From: Amaranthus tricolor
Lineage: Eukaryota > Streptophyta > Magnoliopsida > Caryophyllales > Amaranthaceae
Assembly (NCBI RefSeq): GCF_026212465.1
Contig: NC_080058.1
Coordinates: forward strand, 22,136,109-22,200,108
Direction: 5' to 3'
Length of the DNA stretch: 64,000 bases
Shown: positions 10,101 to 18,545 of the stretch, one piece after another
Layout of the letters: the number at the start of each line of letters is the position of its first letter
Numbering within the stretch: position 1 is the first letter of the stretch
The notes under the pieces: model-generated
Database searches by the model: none
Seen by the model: only the letters and a program-made list of their open reading frames with translations
Told to the model about the DNA's origin: nothing
Translations under genes and position numbers: made by a program

Positions 10101-11749
10101 TTTTGCATTCTGACCATGAGTCCCTCAAACATATCAGTGGGCAAAACAAACTTAGTACCAAACATGCTAGATGGGTTGAATTTATGCAAAGCTTTAACTT
10201 TGTTGCTAAGTATAAGGCTGGAAAAACTAACATTGTGGCAGATGCTCTAAGTAGGAGAGCACATTTACTAGCTATCTTGGATGCCAAAGTATTAGGTTTT
10301 GAGATGATTAAGGAACAGTACAAAACTGATCCAGACTTCAGTACTCTTTACCAGCAGTGCAGCCAACAACCACAAGGCCCATTTAGTATCCAACAGGGGT
10401 TTCTTTTCAAAGGGAACAGGCTGTGTATTCCTAGAACATCTTTAAGAACAGCCTTAGTAAGAGAGATACATGAGGGAAGCTTAGCAGGACACTTTGGTAT
10501 ACAAAAAACCTTGGATATGTTAGCCAAACACTTTTATTGGCCAAAGATGTTGGGAACAGTAGGCAAGATTATTTTGAGGTGTGAGCCTTGTATCAAGGCA
10601 AAAATAACATTCCATAGAGGGGAATACAAACCCCTACCCATTGCACAAAGACCATGGGAACATGTGAGTATGGACTTTATAGTTGCCCTACCTAAAACAC
10701 AGAGGGGCAAAGATGCAGTCATAGTTGTGGTAGACAGGTTCTCCAAAATGAGCCATTTCATAGCATGTAATAAGGTGAATGATGCTAATCAAATAGCCAA
10801 GCTTTACTTTGCAGAAATTGTACGGCTGCATGGGGTCCCTAGAACTATAGTATCAGACAGGGATAGCAAGTTTTTAAGCTCTTTCTGGAGCACCCTTTGG
10901 AGACTGCTCAACACTAAACTTCTGTACAGCACCTCTCATCACCCACAAACTGACGGGCAGACAGAGGTTACCAACAAAACATTAGGGTCAATCCTTAGAA
11001 CTTTGGTAAAGAAAAATCTAAGAGATTGGGACCAGAAGCTGTGTCATGCAGAGTTCGCCTACAATATGAGTCCAAGCTGGGCAACTAAGATATCACCTTT
11101 TGAATGTGTGTATGGAATGAATCCTATAATACCTGTTTCACTAATTGATCTTCCTTCACGTTGCAGACCACATGGGGATGCTAAGCAGCATGCTGAGGAC
11201 ATGATGACAATCCATAGACAAACCCAAAAACACATTGAACAAGCTACTGCAAAGTACCAGCAAAAAGTTAACTCAAGCACGTCAGCTCCACATAAGTTCA
11301 AAATTGGAGACTGGGTATGGATTCACCTAAGAAAGGAACAGTTCCCAAGACAGAGGAAGAACAAATTAATGCCAAGAGCCGATGGACCATTCCAAATTAC
11401 TGAAAAATATGGAGACAATGCGTTCAAAGTAGACCTGCCTGATCGATATGGAGTCTCCCCCATATTCAACATAGGAGATTTACAGCCTTACTATGCTGAG
11501 TCTGAATTGGGGACAATTCGAGCTGAAGAAGGAGGGAATGAAACAAGTACGCCTTCTACATATGATCAGCACAAGAGTATTACTGGGAACAGTACAGAGG
11601 AACAGCGTGCTGAACCCAAAACAGTCCAAGATCAGGGAGTTGATACACAAGGAACAGGAACTGAGGAACAGCTACTGACTAATATGGATGTACATGGTCC
11701 AACCTCGAGAAAAGCATACATAGCTTTGCATATAAAAGAGGAAGGATAA
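7172..11749 (+). CDS. gag-pol: Gag-Pol polyprotein of CRM-like Ty3/gypsy element
   Basis: 1525 codons without a stop. The start is the first in-frame ATG (MDMDERLETL), just before typical gag sequence. Order: Gag capsid region (about residues 50-220); zinc knuckle at 272-285 with C272, C275, H280, but Arg at 285 where the last Cys belongs; aspartic protease (IIDGGS, D405); reverse transcriptase (FSKIDLRSGYHQ; YLDD 771-774); RNase H (ECDAS, D919); integrase with an HHCC zinc region (HEGSLAGHFG...CEPC) and catalytic D1168, D1229, E1265 with the canonical 35-residue spacing; then the GPF motif and an acidic EEGGNE tail. It makes and integrates element cDNA: capsid assembly in the cytoplasm, integration in the nucleus. 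The last 211 bp lie inside the 3' LTR. Pol looks intact; the knuckle mutation may impair genomic RNA packaging. Confidence 0.92.
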   Translation: MDMDERLETLTNIVQQLALTVANNMGNQGERPQQPLQNNRNNEDKTLKIDLPSFDGQSPDPEMYLDWEANLERYFDFKETTPEQQFKLAKIKLTKLAAIWLEGVQKQKRREDRERINTWEKLRKHLRRKYVPRNYRQQLYMKWGTLRQDHRTVADYIQEWERLSVVCDTNETEEMKVGKFIGGLREDLRKKLELTPNLTFSLACSNALTLEKYSKKKSSMGSTYNRPVRSYNPKNVVTPTPTVTQTNAPDRVPPLTNITKDKNPRDLKGVVCFKCHGHGHIKSERPNARAFTVQEWAEIKDIGRPRAMMVSRNGREELVWPSTSEKDPDGTYCVNDERVLETFEGTKDSEEEGDREEVYPELDLQNLLIRRNFHATPKTKPNDQRENIFQTKCKIKNKVCDLIIDGGSETNCVSKDLVQTLDLETKPHPHPYKLKWLDSKASGFVKKRCLIQFAIGSFKDKVLCDVLDMTACHVLLGRPWQHDRRTLHDGYTNVYTLKHEGKIKDLMPLPPHKTLPPQQLVGSDFTLPSQKAVGTSFPQRPVGNVSLINRKVSIKEIKREGLAFLLFSKEVTPESNQPDPRIANLLDQFADIFPVELPVGLPPLRGIEHQIDLMPGTALPNKPAYRTSPEETKELQRQIQELMDRGYVRESMSPCAVPTLLVPKKDGTWRMCVDSRSMNNITIKYRFPIPRIDDMLDELSGSQWFSKIDLRSGYHQIRMREGDEWKTAFKTKYGLYEWMVMPFGLTGAPSTFMRLMNEVLRPFLGRFIVVYLDDILVYSRSVEEHLDHLKQLFQTLREQRLFGKLEKCSFLLTEVNFLGFIVGRQGVQVDPSKIEAIKTWPVPTSITQVRSFHGLASFYRRFIKGFSTIMTPITDCTKGNTFKWTTEAQLTFEKIKKAMCNPPILRLPDFSKPFEVECDASNTGIGAVLIQEGRPVAYFSEKLNKSRMNYSAYDKEFYAMVRALEHWSHYLKGQPFVLHSDHESLKHISGQNKLSTKHARWVEFMQSFNFVAKYKAGKTNIVADALSRRAHLLAILDAKVLGFEMIKEQYKTDPDFSTLYQQCSQQPQGPFSIQQGFLFKGNRLCIPRTSLRTALVREIHEGSLAGHFGIQKTLDMLAKHFYWPKMLGTVGKIILRCEPCIKAKITFHRGEYKPLPIAQRPWEHVSMDFIVALPKTQRGKDAVIVVVDRFSKMSHFIACNKVNDANQIAKLYFAEIVRLHGVPRTIVSDRDSKFLSSFWSTLWRLLNTKLLYSTSHHPQTDGQTEVTNKTLGSILRTLVKKNLRDWDQKLCHAEFAYNMSPSWATKISPFECVYGMNPIIPVSLIDLPSRCRPHGDAKQHAEDMMTIHRQTQKHIEQATAKYQQKVNSSTSAPHKFKIGDWVWIHLRKEQFPRQRKNKLMPRADGPFQITEKYGDNAFKVDLPDRYGVSPIFNIGDLQPYYAESELGTIRAEEGGNETSTPSTYDQHKSITGNSTEEQRAEPKTVQDQGVDTQGTGTEEQLLTNMDVHGPTSRKAYIALHIKEEG
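11526..11538 (+). other. Polypurine tract, inside the coding frame
   Basis: AAGAAGGAGGGAA directly before the TGAAAC of the 3' LTR. It primes plus-strand cDNA synthesis and at the same time encodes the EEGGN part of the integrase tail. Confidence 0.8.
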
Positions 11750-12266
11750 GGAACAGCTAAATAAGGAACAGTTAGGTGTTCCCAATCCCTGACAGAAAGA
11801 TTAGCGCGTTTTTTATTAGTCTTCTGTTATAACCGTTAGGACTTAGGCGCCTTTTCTTGTTTTCTAGCCGTTAAAAGGAGAAAGCCAATTCTATAAATAA
11901 GGCCCTCCACCAGATTGTAAAGACATCATGTATTCCTATTTTCAGATTTGATAATTTCATATTCAGAGTTTCATTCAGAAAACAAGTGTCTTGTTTCTGT
12001 TGAGAGTTTGAGAGCGTTCAAGCCTTTCACGGATTCATACTTCTCCAAGATTACGTTGATCTTTGTGAGAATTGTGAGGATTAAGGCCTTGTATTCCTTA
12101 GGGGAATCAGTGTCTTCTTCCGGGATACGTAGTCTCCCAAGATTACTTAGAAATCGCCCTAAAACGACCCCTTTTAATCGAGATAACCTTTACCATTTGA
12201 TTGTCTGATTGATGATCGAATAATCAAAGAAGTCATAAACAAATCTTCCGCTGCAAACTTGTTCCA
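11539..12266 (+). repeat. 3' LTR of the CRM-like gypsy element
   Basis: 728 bp, near-identical to 5773-6517 except for the 17-bp length difference. TATA box at 11892-11899. The first 211 bp are coding (polyprotein C-terminus, stop at 11747-11749). Confidence 0.92.
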
Positions 12267-12271
12267 TGAAG
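12267..12271. repeat. Probable target-site duplication, right copy (TGAAG)
   Basis: Matches TGAAA at 5768-5772 in four of five bases. Confidence 0.5.
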
Positions 12272-12870
12272 CCTCAAGAAGAAAACATAAATAGAAGAAT
12301 AAAGACAAGTCTGGCAGGAGCTTGAAAATTAGATAGAAATTCGAATACACTTCTAAGTCTAGTTTTGCTAAAAGAAGAAATACATCATAAAAGAAAAGCA
12401 AGTTTTCTCTATGAGGAATTTGCAAGAGAGATTATCACTTAGAGAGTGATTATAGATGGAAATTTAAGCCTCAATTTTACTATTGCAAGTGATTGGCCAT
12501 TATAGAAGGACTGCGAAAGAAAGCATACTTAATTATAGGCACAAGCATAATTTTCGGAAGAATTAGATCACTTATTTCGTCTACATTAAGATGGCCAAGG
12601 ATCAACAAATGAATGGTTGATTGGTAGTGGGTGCACTAATCATATAAACAAACATTCAATCAATAATATGAAATTAGGAAGTAGAGTTGTTGCTAGCTCA
12701 AGCGGCAAACACACAATTGCGATAGCGACTCGCAAAGGAGTAAAGCACATTAAAAATATCTTGTATGTACTAAATTTGAGCATGAATTCTATCAATGCAC
12801 CGCAGTTGATGAGAAATAGATACATTGTTCATTTCAAAAGTAATACTTGCAGTAATTTAGATCCACCTCG
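12272..12870 (+). pseudogene. Ty1/copia gag-protease remnant flanking the gypsy insertion
   Basis: From about 12600 the plus strand reads EWLIGSGCTNHINKH and, further on, AIATRKGVKHIKNILYV. This is the aspartic-protease region of copia polyproteins; the catalytic DSG is changed to GSG. Just upstream, about 12550-12580, a weak EELDHLF-like stretch fits the usual gag-protease linker. Stops interrupt the frame between 12272 and 12600. The left part of the same gag may survive at about 5460-5772, where one frame ends YNNIRGSGHNE, so the gypsy element would sit inside this older copia. The left-side match is weak. Confidence 0.6.
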
Positions 12871-12893
12871 AAAAAATAGCAAGCTTTCCTATG

Positions 12894-12895
<2 letters not shown>

Positions 12896-12934
<39 letters not shown>
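12896..12934. repeat. Poly-T run, 39 bp
   Basis: Uninterrupted T39 that ends the copia protease remnant. Read on the minus strand it would be the poly(A) tail of a retroposon whose body lies to the right. No body was recognised and no flanking duplication found. Confidence 0.7.
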
Positions 12935-12935
<1 letters not shown>

Positions 12936-13840
12936 TATTGCTTTAGTCTTATACATGACGCTATGCTCATAAAGTCGAAGTAGATAAGCATGCTTTGTAG
13001 CAAAATATTAAAATTTAAACTCCAGAGCCATAATAAAAAGATAAGAATACTAATGTTCCTATTCAAGCATATCAAAATTGTATGCTAGATTTTCAAAAGT
13101 TAATGAGATTGAAGATTTTAGATCATGCTACATAGCAATCACTAAACCAACAAAATATTATAGTGTAGTTCAATCCATATCTCGTCATATAATAATCTGT
13201 AAAATTCCAAGGTCAAAATTTAGTGTTGATTGTTATATAACGTGTAACGCCGTTATTTTACCGTTATAATGATATTTTATCGTTAAAACGTCATTATTCT
13301 CCTTGTTAAAATCTCCTTAATACTATTAACTTTAATCATTAATACTCATAATTTTAGTTGATAAAAAAAATAATTAATTAATGATTAAGAAGTTAATAAT
13401 TATACACTAAAACCTCAAATATTGCAGTTATAATAGCTATAGGCATGGTCATGATCATGATCAACAACTATAGGCATATTATCTCATAATAATAGTAGTT
13501 TAATAACAAAAATACAAATATAAGTTCAAAACTCCTCTTGTGTGATTTTTTCTTTTTCAAAAGTCACACCACATCAGCCGTGATTTGCATTATTACTCTA
13601 TAATACCCAATTTCTGACACCACAACTATTTCAACAAACATATTTGAGACTGCAGTTTTGTTTCCATGGTTTAGCCTCAAAACGGAAAGTTTCCATCCAA
13701 ATGAAAAGAATGAGACATAGGAACTAGTTGAAAAAGCCACCTCATACTAAAATCATTACAGTTAAAATGTATTATCTACAAGATAAAGTATTATAAGGTC
13801 ATCTACACCATAGGAAAACTTATAAGTACACAATAAAGAT
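12935..13840. other. AT-rich DNA, no gene recognised
   Basis: Contains a short open frame (13078-13269, plus) without recognisable domains. Nothing else could be assigned. It may include the body of a retroposon ending in the adjacent poly-T. Confidence 0.4.
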
Positions 13841-14950
13841 TGATATGACATCGAATACTCTATAGAGTGGGGTAAATAGAGACTATGCCCTTTTAAAATT
13901 TTTCTCTCGAAGGTAAGCTCAAGAGCTTGGGAGTCTTTTCAAAACAGTTTTCTGTAACTGTTTTAGTTCGAATAGTAGATCTATGAACTAAATGTGAAAA
14001 TGAACTTAAATAAGAACAAGAGATTTGTTAACAAGGTTTAGCTATGAATAGGCTACTCACCGTCTATGGGTTCTCTTTCAACCCTTAGGATTCAAAGCCT
14101 TTTATTAATGAACTTTATATAACTAAGAAGATCTCTCTATCTACTCTCACCATGTTCTTTGTTGTACAAGTTCCCTTAATAAAAGATCTAAACCCAATCT
14201 CACAAAAGAGAAAACAAAATGAATACATTAAAAAGTATTCCAAGCTTTAGTCGTAGATGAAAACTAAAATTCTAACTCACATTTACTCTAAATCCTATTA
14301 CAAATGTGTGAGTTAGATGAACTAACTTTACAACGCTACTAAATCTCAAAGTAAGCAGAAAGCTATTTCGTAAGTAGTGTTGTAATCTCTTAATTCTTGA
14401 ATGAAGCCTCTTATATATATGTTACGCCTCAACATAGCCGTAAAAACCAATGAAACTTCACTCCTTTAATTTTGCCAATTTGGTCATGCTGAACCAGTCT
14501 TCAAAACCTTGGACAACAAGTAAAATCTGACGCTCCACTATGACTTGTTCAATACATATTTTTGTTACTATTTTTAGCTCTTTCAATTCTTTGATATGCT
14601 GTCACGTTAGTACTCATGCCAAGTATTGAATATCAAATAATTCAAAAAAAACAACCGAAAACCATAAGCCATATAAAGATCCTAGATTTTAGCTTCATTT
14701 GATTTATTCTTCCTATTTTTTAGGTCGTCTATACGTTTATATTTAATCTTATCTTACAAAGACGTTTAACTTAAGTCAACTTATTTCAAACTTATTTCAA
14801 AATATTTTGGACTCTAATTTTTTATCAATCAACCACTTTATATCTAATATGATTTTGAACCTATTTAAACAACTAAATATAGTTACTTAATTTATTTGTT
14901 TAATTTAATATGTGGTTTGAATATCATCACTTAAAGGAGTTGAGTATTCA
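13841..14950 (-). repeat. Probable 3' LTR of the minus-strand copia remnant
   Basis: On the minus strand it starts TGAATACTCA right after a purine tract and ends near ATATCA. Before the end it has the CTATTTACCCCACTCTA block that resembles the CACCCCCTCT block near the end of other Sirevirus-like LTRs. A TATATATAA box lies at 14419-14411. There is no partner LTR for comparison, so both ends are estimates. Confidence 0.55.
14411..14419 (-). promoter_or_regulatory. TATA box in the minus-strand LTR
   Basis: TATATATAA followed by GAGGCTTCA on the minus strand, in mid-LTR position. Probably the relic promoter of the old element. Confidence 0.5.
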
Positions 14951-14960
14951 ATCTCCTCCT
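14951..14960 (-). other. Polypurine tract next to the minus-strand LTR
   Basis: AGGAGGAGAT on the minus strand, immediately before the LTR start TGAATA. Confidence 0.5.
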
Positions 14961-15518
14961 AGATGAAAGCCAAAACCATATTTTCCTAAATCATATTACT
15001 AAGTTATTACTAGGTTAACATGATTTAAAACATGATAAGAACAAACACTTAGATAAATTTAAAAACCATATTATGTTATTATTAAGCAGAAATTTCAATA
15101 CTTTTAAATCTGTGTGAAACCAGAACAGTGAACATGATATAACATATGTATAAACCAATAACAATACATGCATGGATTTTAATATAATAAATCATTATCT
15201 AAACCAGCAAGCAATCAAACAACCAACCATAATTCATGTAAAGATACAATTATCAATATTTTAAGATCATATCATCAATAATGCATCATGATCATCAATA
15301 AGCATATGAATTAACAATTATCATGAAGCAAAATAATCAAGCATGAACATGATAACATGAATACGAACATGAAATAGCATGAATATGAACAATAATCATA
15401 GCAAGCAAGCATAAGTCATCAAGCAGCATGTACAACAAGCAATCATCAAGCAACATGTAAAATAAAGTACGATGCAAAATAAACTACGATTATCTAAGCT
15501 ATTACAAATCAAAATATT

Positions 15519-15530
15519 CTCCCCCTTTTT
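15519..15530 (-). other. Internal polypurine tract of the minus-strand copia remnant
   Basis: AAAAAGGGGGAG on the minus strand, after GATGAAAGTC. It closely resembles the two purine tracts of the young copia element (31976-31986 and 32442-32453). Confidence 0.65.
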
Positions 15531-15648
15531 GACTTTCATCAAAAAGAAACAGGGAGTTAACAATGTTTGAGATTGTATTTGTTAATAAAACTAAACTATT
15601 TACCGAAATAAAAATATTGTTTATCAAACCTACAACATAAAAATGAAA

Positions 15649-17165
15649 TTACTTCCTAGACCTAGTCTTCCTTTTCTTGGAAGCTTTAGGTTTACCAGGG
15701 GAAGAAGTTGTCACGACAGCTTGTGATGTAGGGTTTACAGATGGTAGTGGTGGTGCTTGTGTAATTGGAATAGCAATCTCCTCGTTTTTCTCCTCCTCCC
15801 CCTCCTCCTCCTCCTCCTCTTCTTTCTCCTCCTCCTTCTTCTTTTCAGCCTCTCCCTCTTCTACCTGATCTTCCACGACCACATCCTCAACGACCATACC
15901 TTTCATTTCTTTCATGAAAGTGTCTAACATAAAAGTCAGAGTAAACACTTTATCATGTAAAACAAGGATGGACATTTTCATTTCACTGACCTCGGAGTCA
16001 AGAGACTATAGGCTCTTTATGTTGTCGTTCAAGACGTGTAAGCTTTTTTCCATGGATCTTTTGGAGATGCTCTTTCTCAAATATTGAAAAGGGTGAGTAG
16101 AACTCGTACCATACCATTAATGTTTAATATGCTAAAGGGAGGGAGGACATTGTTAGAGGGGGATTAAGGACCAAAATACTCTACTTACTCTAAATTAGAG
16201 AGTAGATTAAAATGGTCAACGACCAATGTCAATCGATTTACATAGGGAAGAGCACTATTTCGTAGAGGAGAACTACAAAAACGCATCATTGAAATGATAA
16301 GGGAGGCATAATCAATTGTTTTTATAGAAACAACCTTCCACATGAGAAGAAGGTGCGCATCTGTAACAAGTTCACAAAAAGAGTTTCGAGAATAAACAGT
16401 CTTAACATGGACAGTTGGAAGCAACTTCCAACACAAATTCAAACCATTATGGGTAAAATTGTTATGTTGGATGCAAATCAGAATGAGAGGCAAGAACAAA
16501 CATGTCTAGCATTTTGAAGAGCCACGGAATTTAGGGTGGAATCTTCCATCTCAAACGAGAATTTAAGCAAATCATTGATTAGGGTTTTAGAGATCACAAT
16601 CTCTTGGCCTTTGACAAAACTTCTTAAGGCCAGAAACCCATCAACGGTTATGAAAGAAAAATTGCAATAGAAGATTTTAAGAAGAATTGGGTAAGTGACT
16701 GAACCTGGATCTAACAACTTTCCCGAAGTTGTTTGAATGAAGGAAGAAACAACATTAAAATCTTCGAACAAGAAGAAATTGTAGTCAAGAATGTCAACAA
16801 AAGATAATGAACAATGTTTAAAAATATCAATGCATCTCCCAAAAGCACTATGATGTTCAAACCAAATTTTTTGGAACCTCTAAAGAAGCGAGAGGTGAAG
16901 GAATTGTCGGGTTTGGGGTTTCAAGCCCTATATTTTGAGGATTCACCCTTTTCAAATTTGATGGAAGACGAGTTTGTTTGGGAGCCATTGATGAAATCTT
17001 GAAAGCTTGACAAGGAAAGGAAAGGAAGGTTTCTTGAATGAAATCAGAAAATGAAAGTGAGTATAGAAAAGGACGGTTCAAAGGGGTTAAAAAAAACAAG
17101 TACAATAGATTTGACACACAAAAGTTATGATTTGACAACTTAGAGAATACAATTATGAATGCCAT
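15649..17165 (-). pseudogene. Env-position third ORF of the minus-strand copia, decayed
   Basis: Broken into several open stretches on the minus strand (17165-16857, 16771-16478, 16499-16185, 15981-15649). The middle pieces (for example FLALRSFVKGQEIV and LLMWKVVSIKTIDYASLIIS) have the layout of the conserved domain that plant Sirevirus-like elements carry after pol. The last piece is a lysine/glutamate-rich acidic run followed by a proline-containing basic tail, parallel to the acidic and proline-rich end of the intact ORF at 30205-31698. No function is established for this domain. Stops and frameshifts make it a pseudogene. Confidence 0.6.
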
Positions 17166-17587
17166 TAAAAACTTGACCAGTTTTACAGATAAAAAGTGAC
17201 GTGAAGGAGTGAATATGCATAGTAATCATGAATGTGATTAAGATCTAGTTGAATTAGAACTAAGTTCATGAATTAGGAAATAAAGATATAGATTGACGTC
17301 CAACATTTATTTCCAAACACACAAATTTAAAATTAAATATCCTTTATTAATTAAAGGTACTTAATTTTTAAATCCCATTTTTTTATATGTAAAATATATT
17401 TTAAGAAATTAAAATTTTTATTCTTGAACCGTTAAATATACGTTAAACAAAGAAAGACATGTATATTTCTCATGCAATCACACAAATTCTACATGTAAGC
17501 TAATCATGCAAAGTACTAGAATAATAAATTGAAATACTCCCCCTAAATACATACTTAGTATTTATTTTACCCTTACTCCCCCTAAAT

Positions 17588-18545
17588 TCATGCAACATCA
17601 TTTAACATTTCAAGTTCCATACGAATATATGCAAAACGATTAGGACTTAAAAGTTTTGTAAATATATCAGCTAATTGATTTTTTGTAGGAATAAAAAATA
17701 AAGTAATATTACCTCTCTCAACATGATCACGAATAAAGTGGTAACGTACCTCAATGTGTTTTGTACGTGAATGTTGTACTAGATTTTTAGTAATATAAAT
17801 TGCACTTGTATTGTCACACTTAATTGGAATAGCTTTGAGATCAACTCTAAGATCTCGAAGCTGTTGTACAATCCATAAGATTTGAGAACATGGACCGGCT
17901 GCTATATATTCTGCTTTTGCCGTAGATAAAGTCACTGAATTTTGTTTTTTTGAATACCATGAAATCAAAGACGATCCTAAGAATTGACACGATCCTGAAG
18001 TGCTCTTTCGATCCACCTTATAATCAGCATAATCTGCATCATTTATATCTTGATGTAGAGTTAGTATTTCATAGGCGTATTAGACTTTGAATTGATCCAT
18101 ATTGTATTTATTTAAAAGATCTTTAACATATTTACTTTAACATATTGTATTTAAAAGATCTTTTGCTTTATTTGTAGTCCAAGAAAAAATGTTAAGTCTC
18201 CTATCATTCTCATTTCAAATTCCTTGCACATGATCTCAGAAAATTTCTTTCATAAAGAATCATTAGTAGTTCCTAACAATATATCATCAACATATACTTG
18301 AAAAACAAGAATATCTTTTTCTTTAGTATTAATAAAAAGTGTTTTTATCAATTTAACCTCGTTGAAGGTTATTATCAAGTAAATGTGAGCTAAATTTGTC
18401 ATACCAAGTCCTAGGAGCTTGGTTCAAGCCATATAGTGATTTATTTAGTTTAAACACATGTTTAGGCAAATCTGGATTTTCTAAACCGGGTGGTTGTTTA
18501 ACATATACTTCCTCTTGAAAGTAGCCATTTAAGAAAGCACATTTA
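17588..18545 (-). pseudogene. Copia pol C-terminal ruin (RT and RNase H)
   Basis: From 18545 downwards on the minus strand the motifs CAFL, EEVYVKQPPG, SLYGLNQAPRTWYDKF and VYVDDILLGT show the copia reverse transcriptase, broken by frameshifts and a stop. From 18016 to 17588 an open stretch of 142 codons holds the RNase H end: DRKSTSGSC, STAKAEYIAA, KCDNTSAIYITKN, the KHIEVRYHF motif and QLADIFTK. The fragment is cut within the CAFLNG motif at about 18545, where satellite DNA begins. Confidence 0.85.

Larger units (their letters stand above)
5773..12266 (+). mobile_element. Full-length Ty3/gypsy LTR retrotransposon, CRM-like
   Basis: A 6494-bp element with two near-identical LTRs (745 and 728 bp). 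It has a primer-binding site matching initiator tRNA-Met, a ~640-nt leader, one uninterrupted gag-pol frame and a polypurine tract directly before the 3' LTR. The main LTR difference is a 17-bp length change (around 6220-6243 versus 11986-11995), so the insertion is recent. Order protease, RT, RNase H, integrase is the Ty3/gypsy order. There is no chromodomain. The integrase C-terminus ends in an acidic/glycine stretch encoded by the polypurine tract and continues into the LTR, as I recall for CRM centromeric retrotransposons. Clade assignment is by motif recall, not by a tree. Confidence 0.93.
13841..18545 (-). mobile_element. Truncated, decayed Sirevirus-like copia element (3' half)
   Basis: On the minus strand, in element order from high to low coordinate: RT/RNase H ruin (18545-17588), env-position ORF ruin (17165-15649), first polypurine tract (15530-15519), second polypurine tract (14960-14951) and a 3' LTR (14950-13841). 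Two polypurine tracts and a third ORF after pol are features of Sireviruses. The 5' half (LTR, gag, protease, integrase) is missing: the element stops abruptly where the heptamer satellite begins. Many frameshifts and stops show that it is old. Confidence 0.72.

Noticed and set aside
7279..11301. Antisense open frames across the gypsy gag-pol
   Set aside because: Shadows of a long real coding frame; no recognisable domains.
15677..15868. Serine-rich plus-strand frame
   Set aside because: Antisense of the glutamate-rich run in the decayed env-position ORF.
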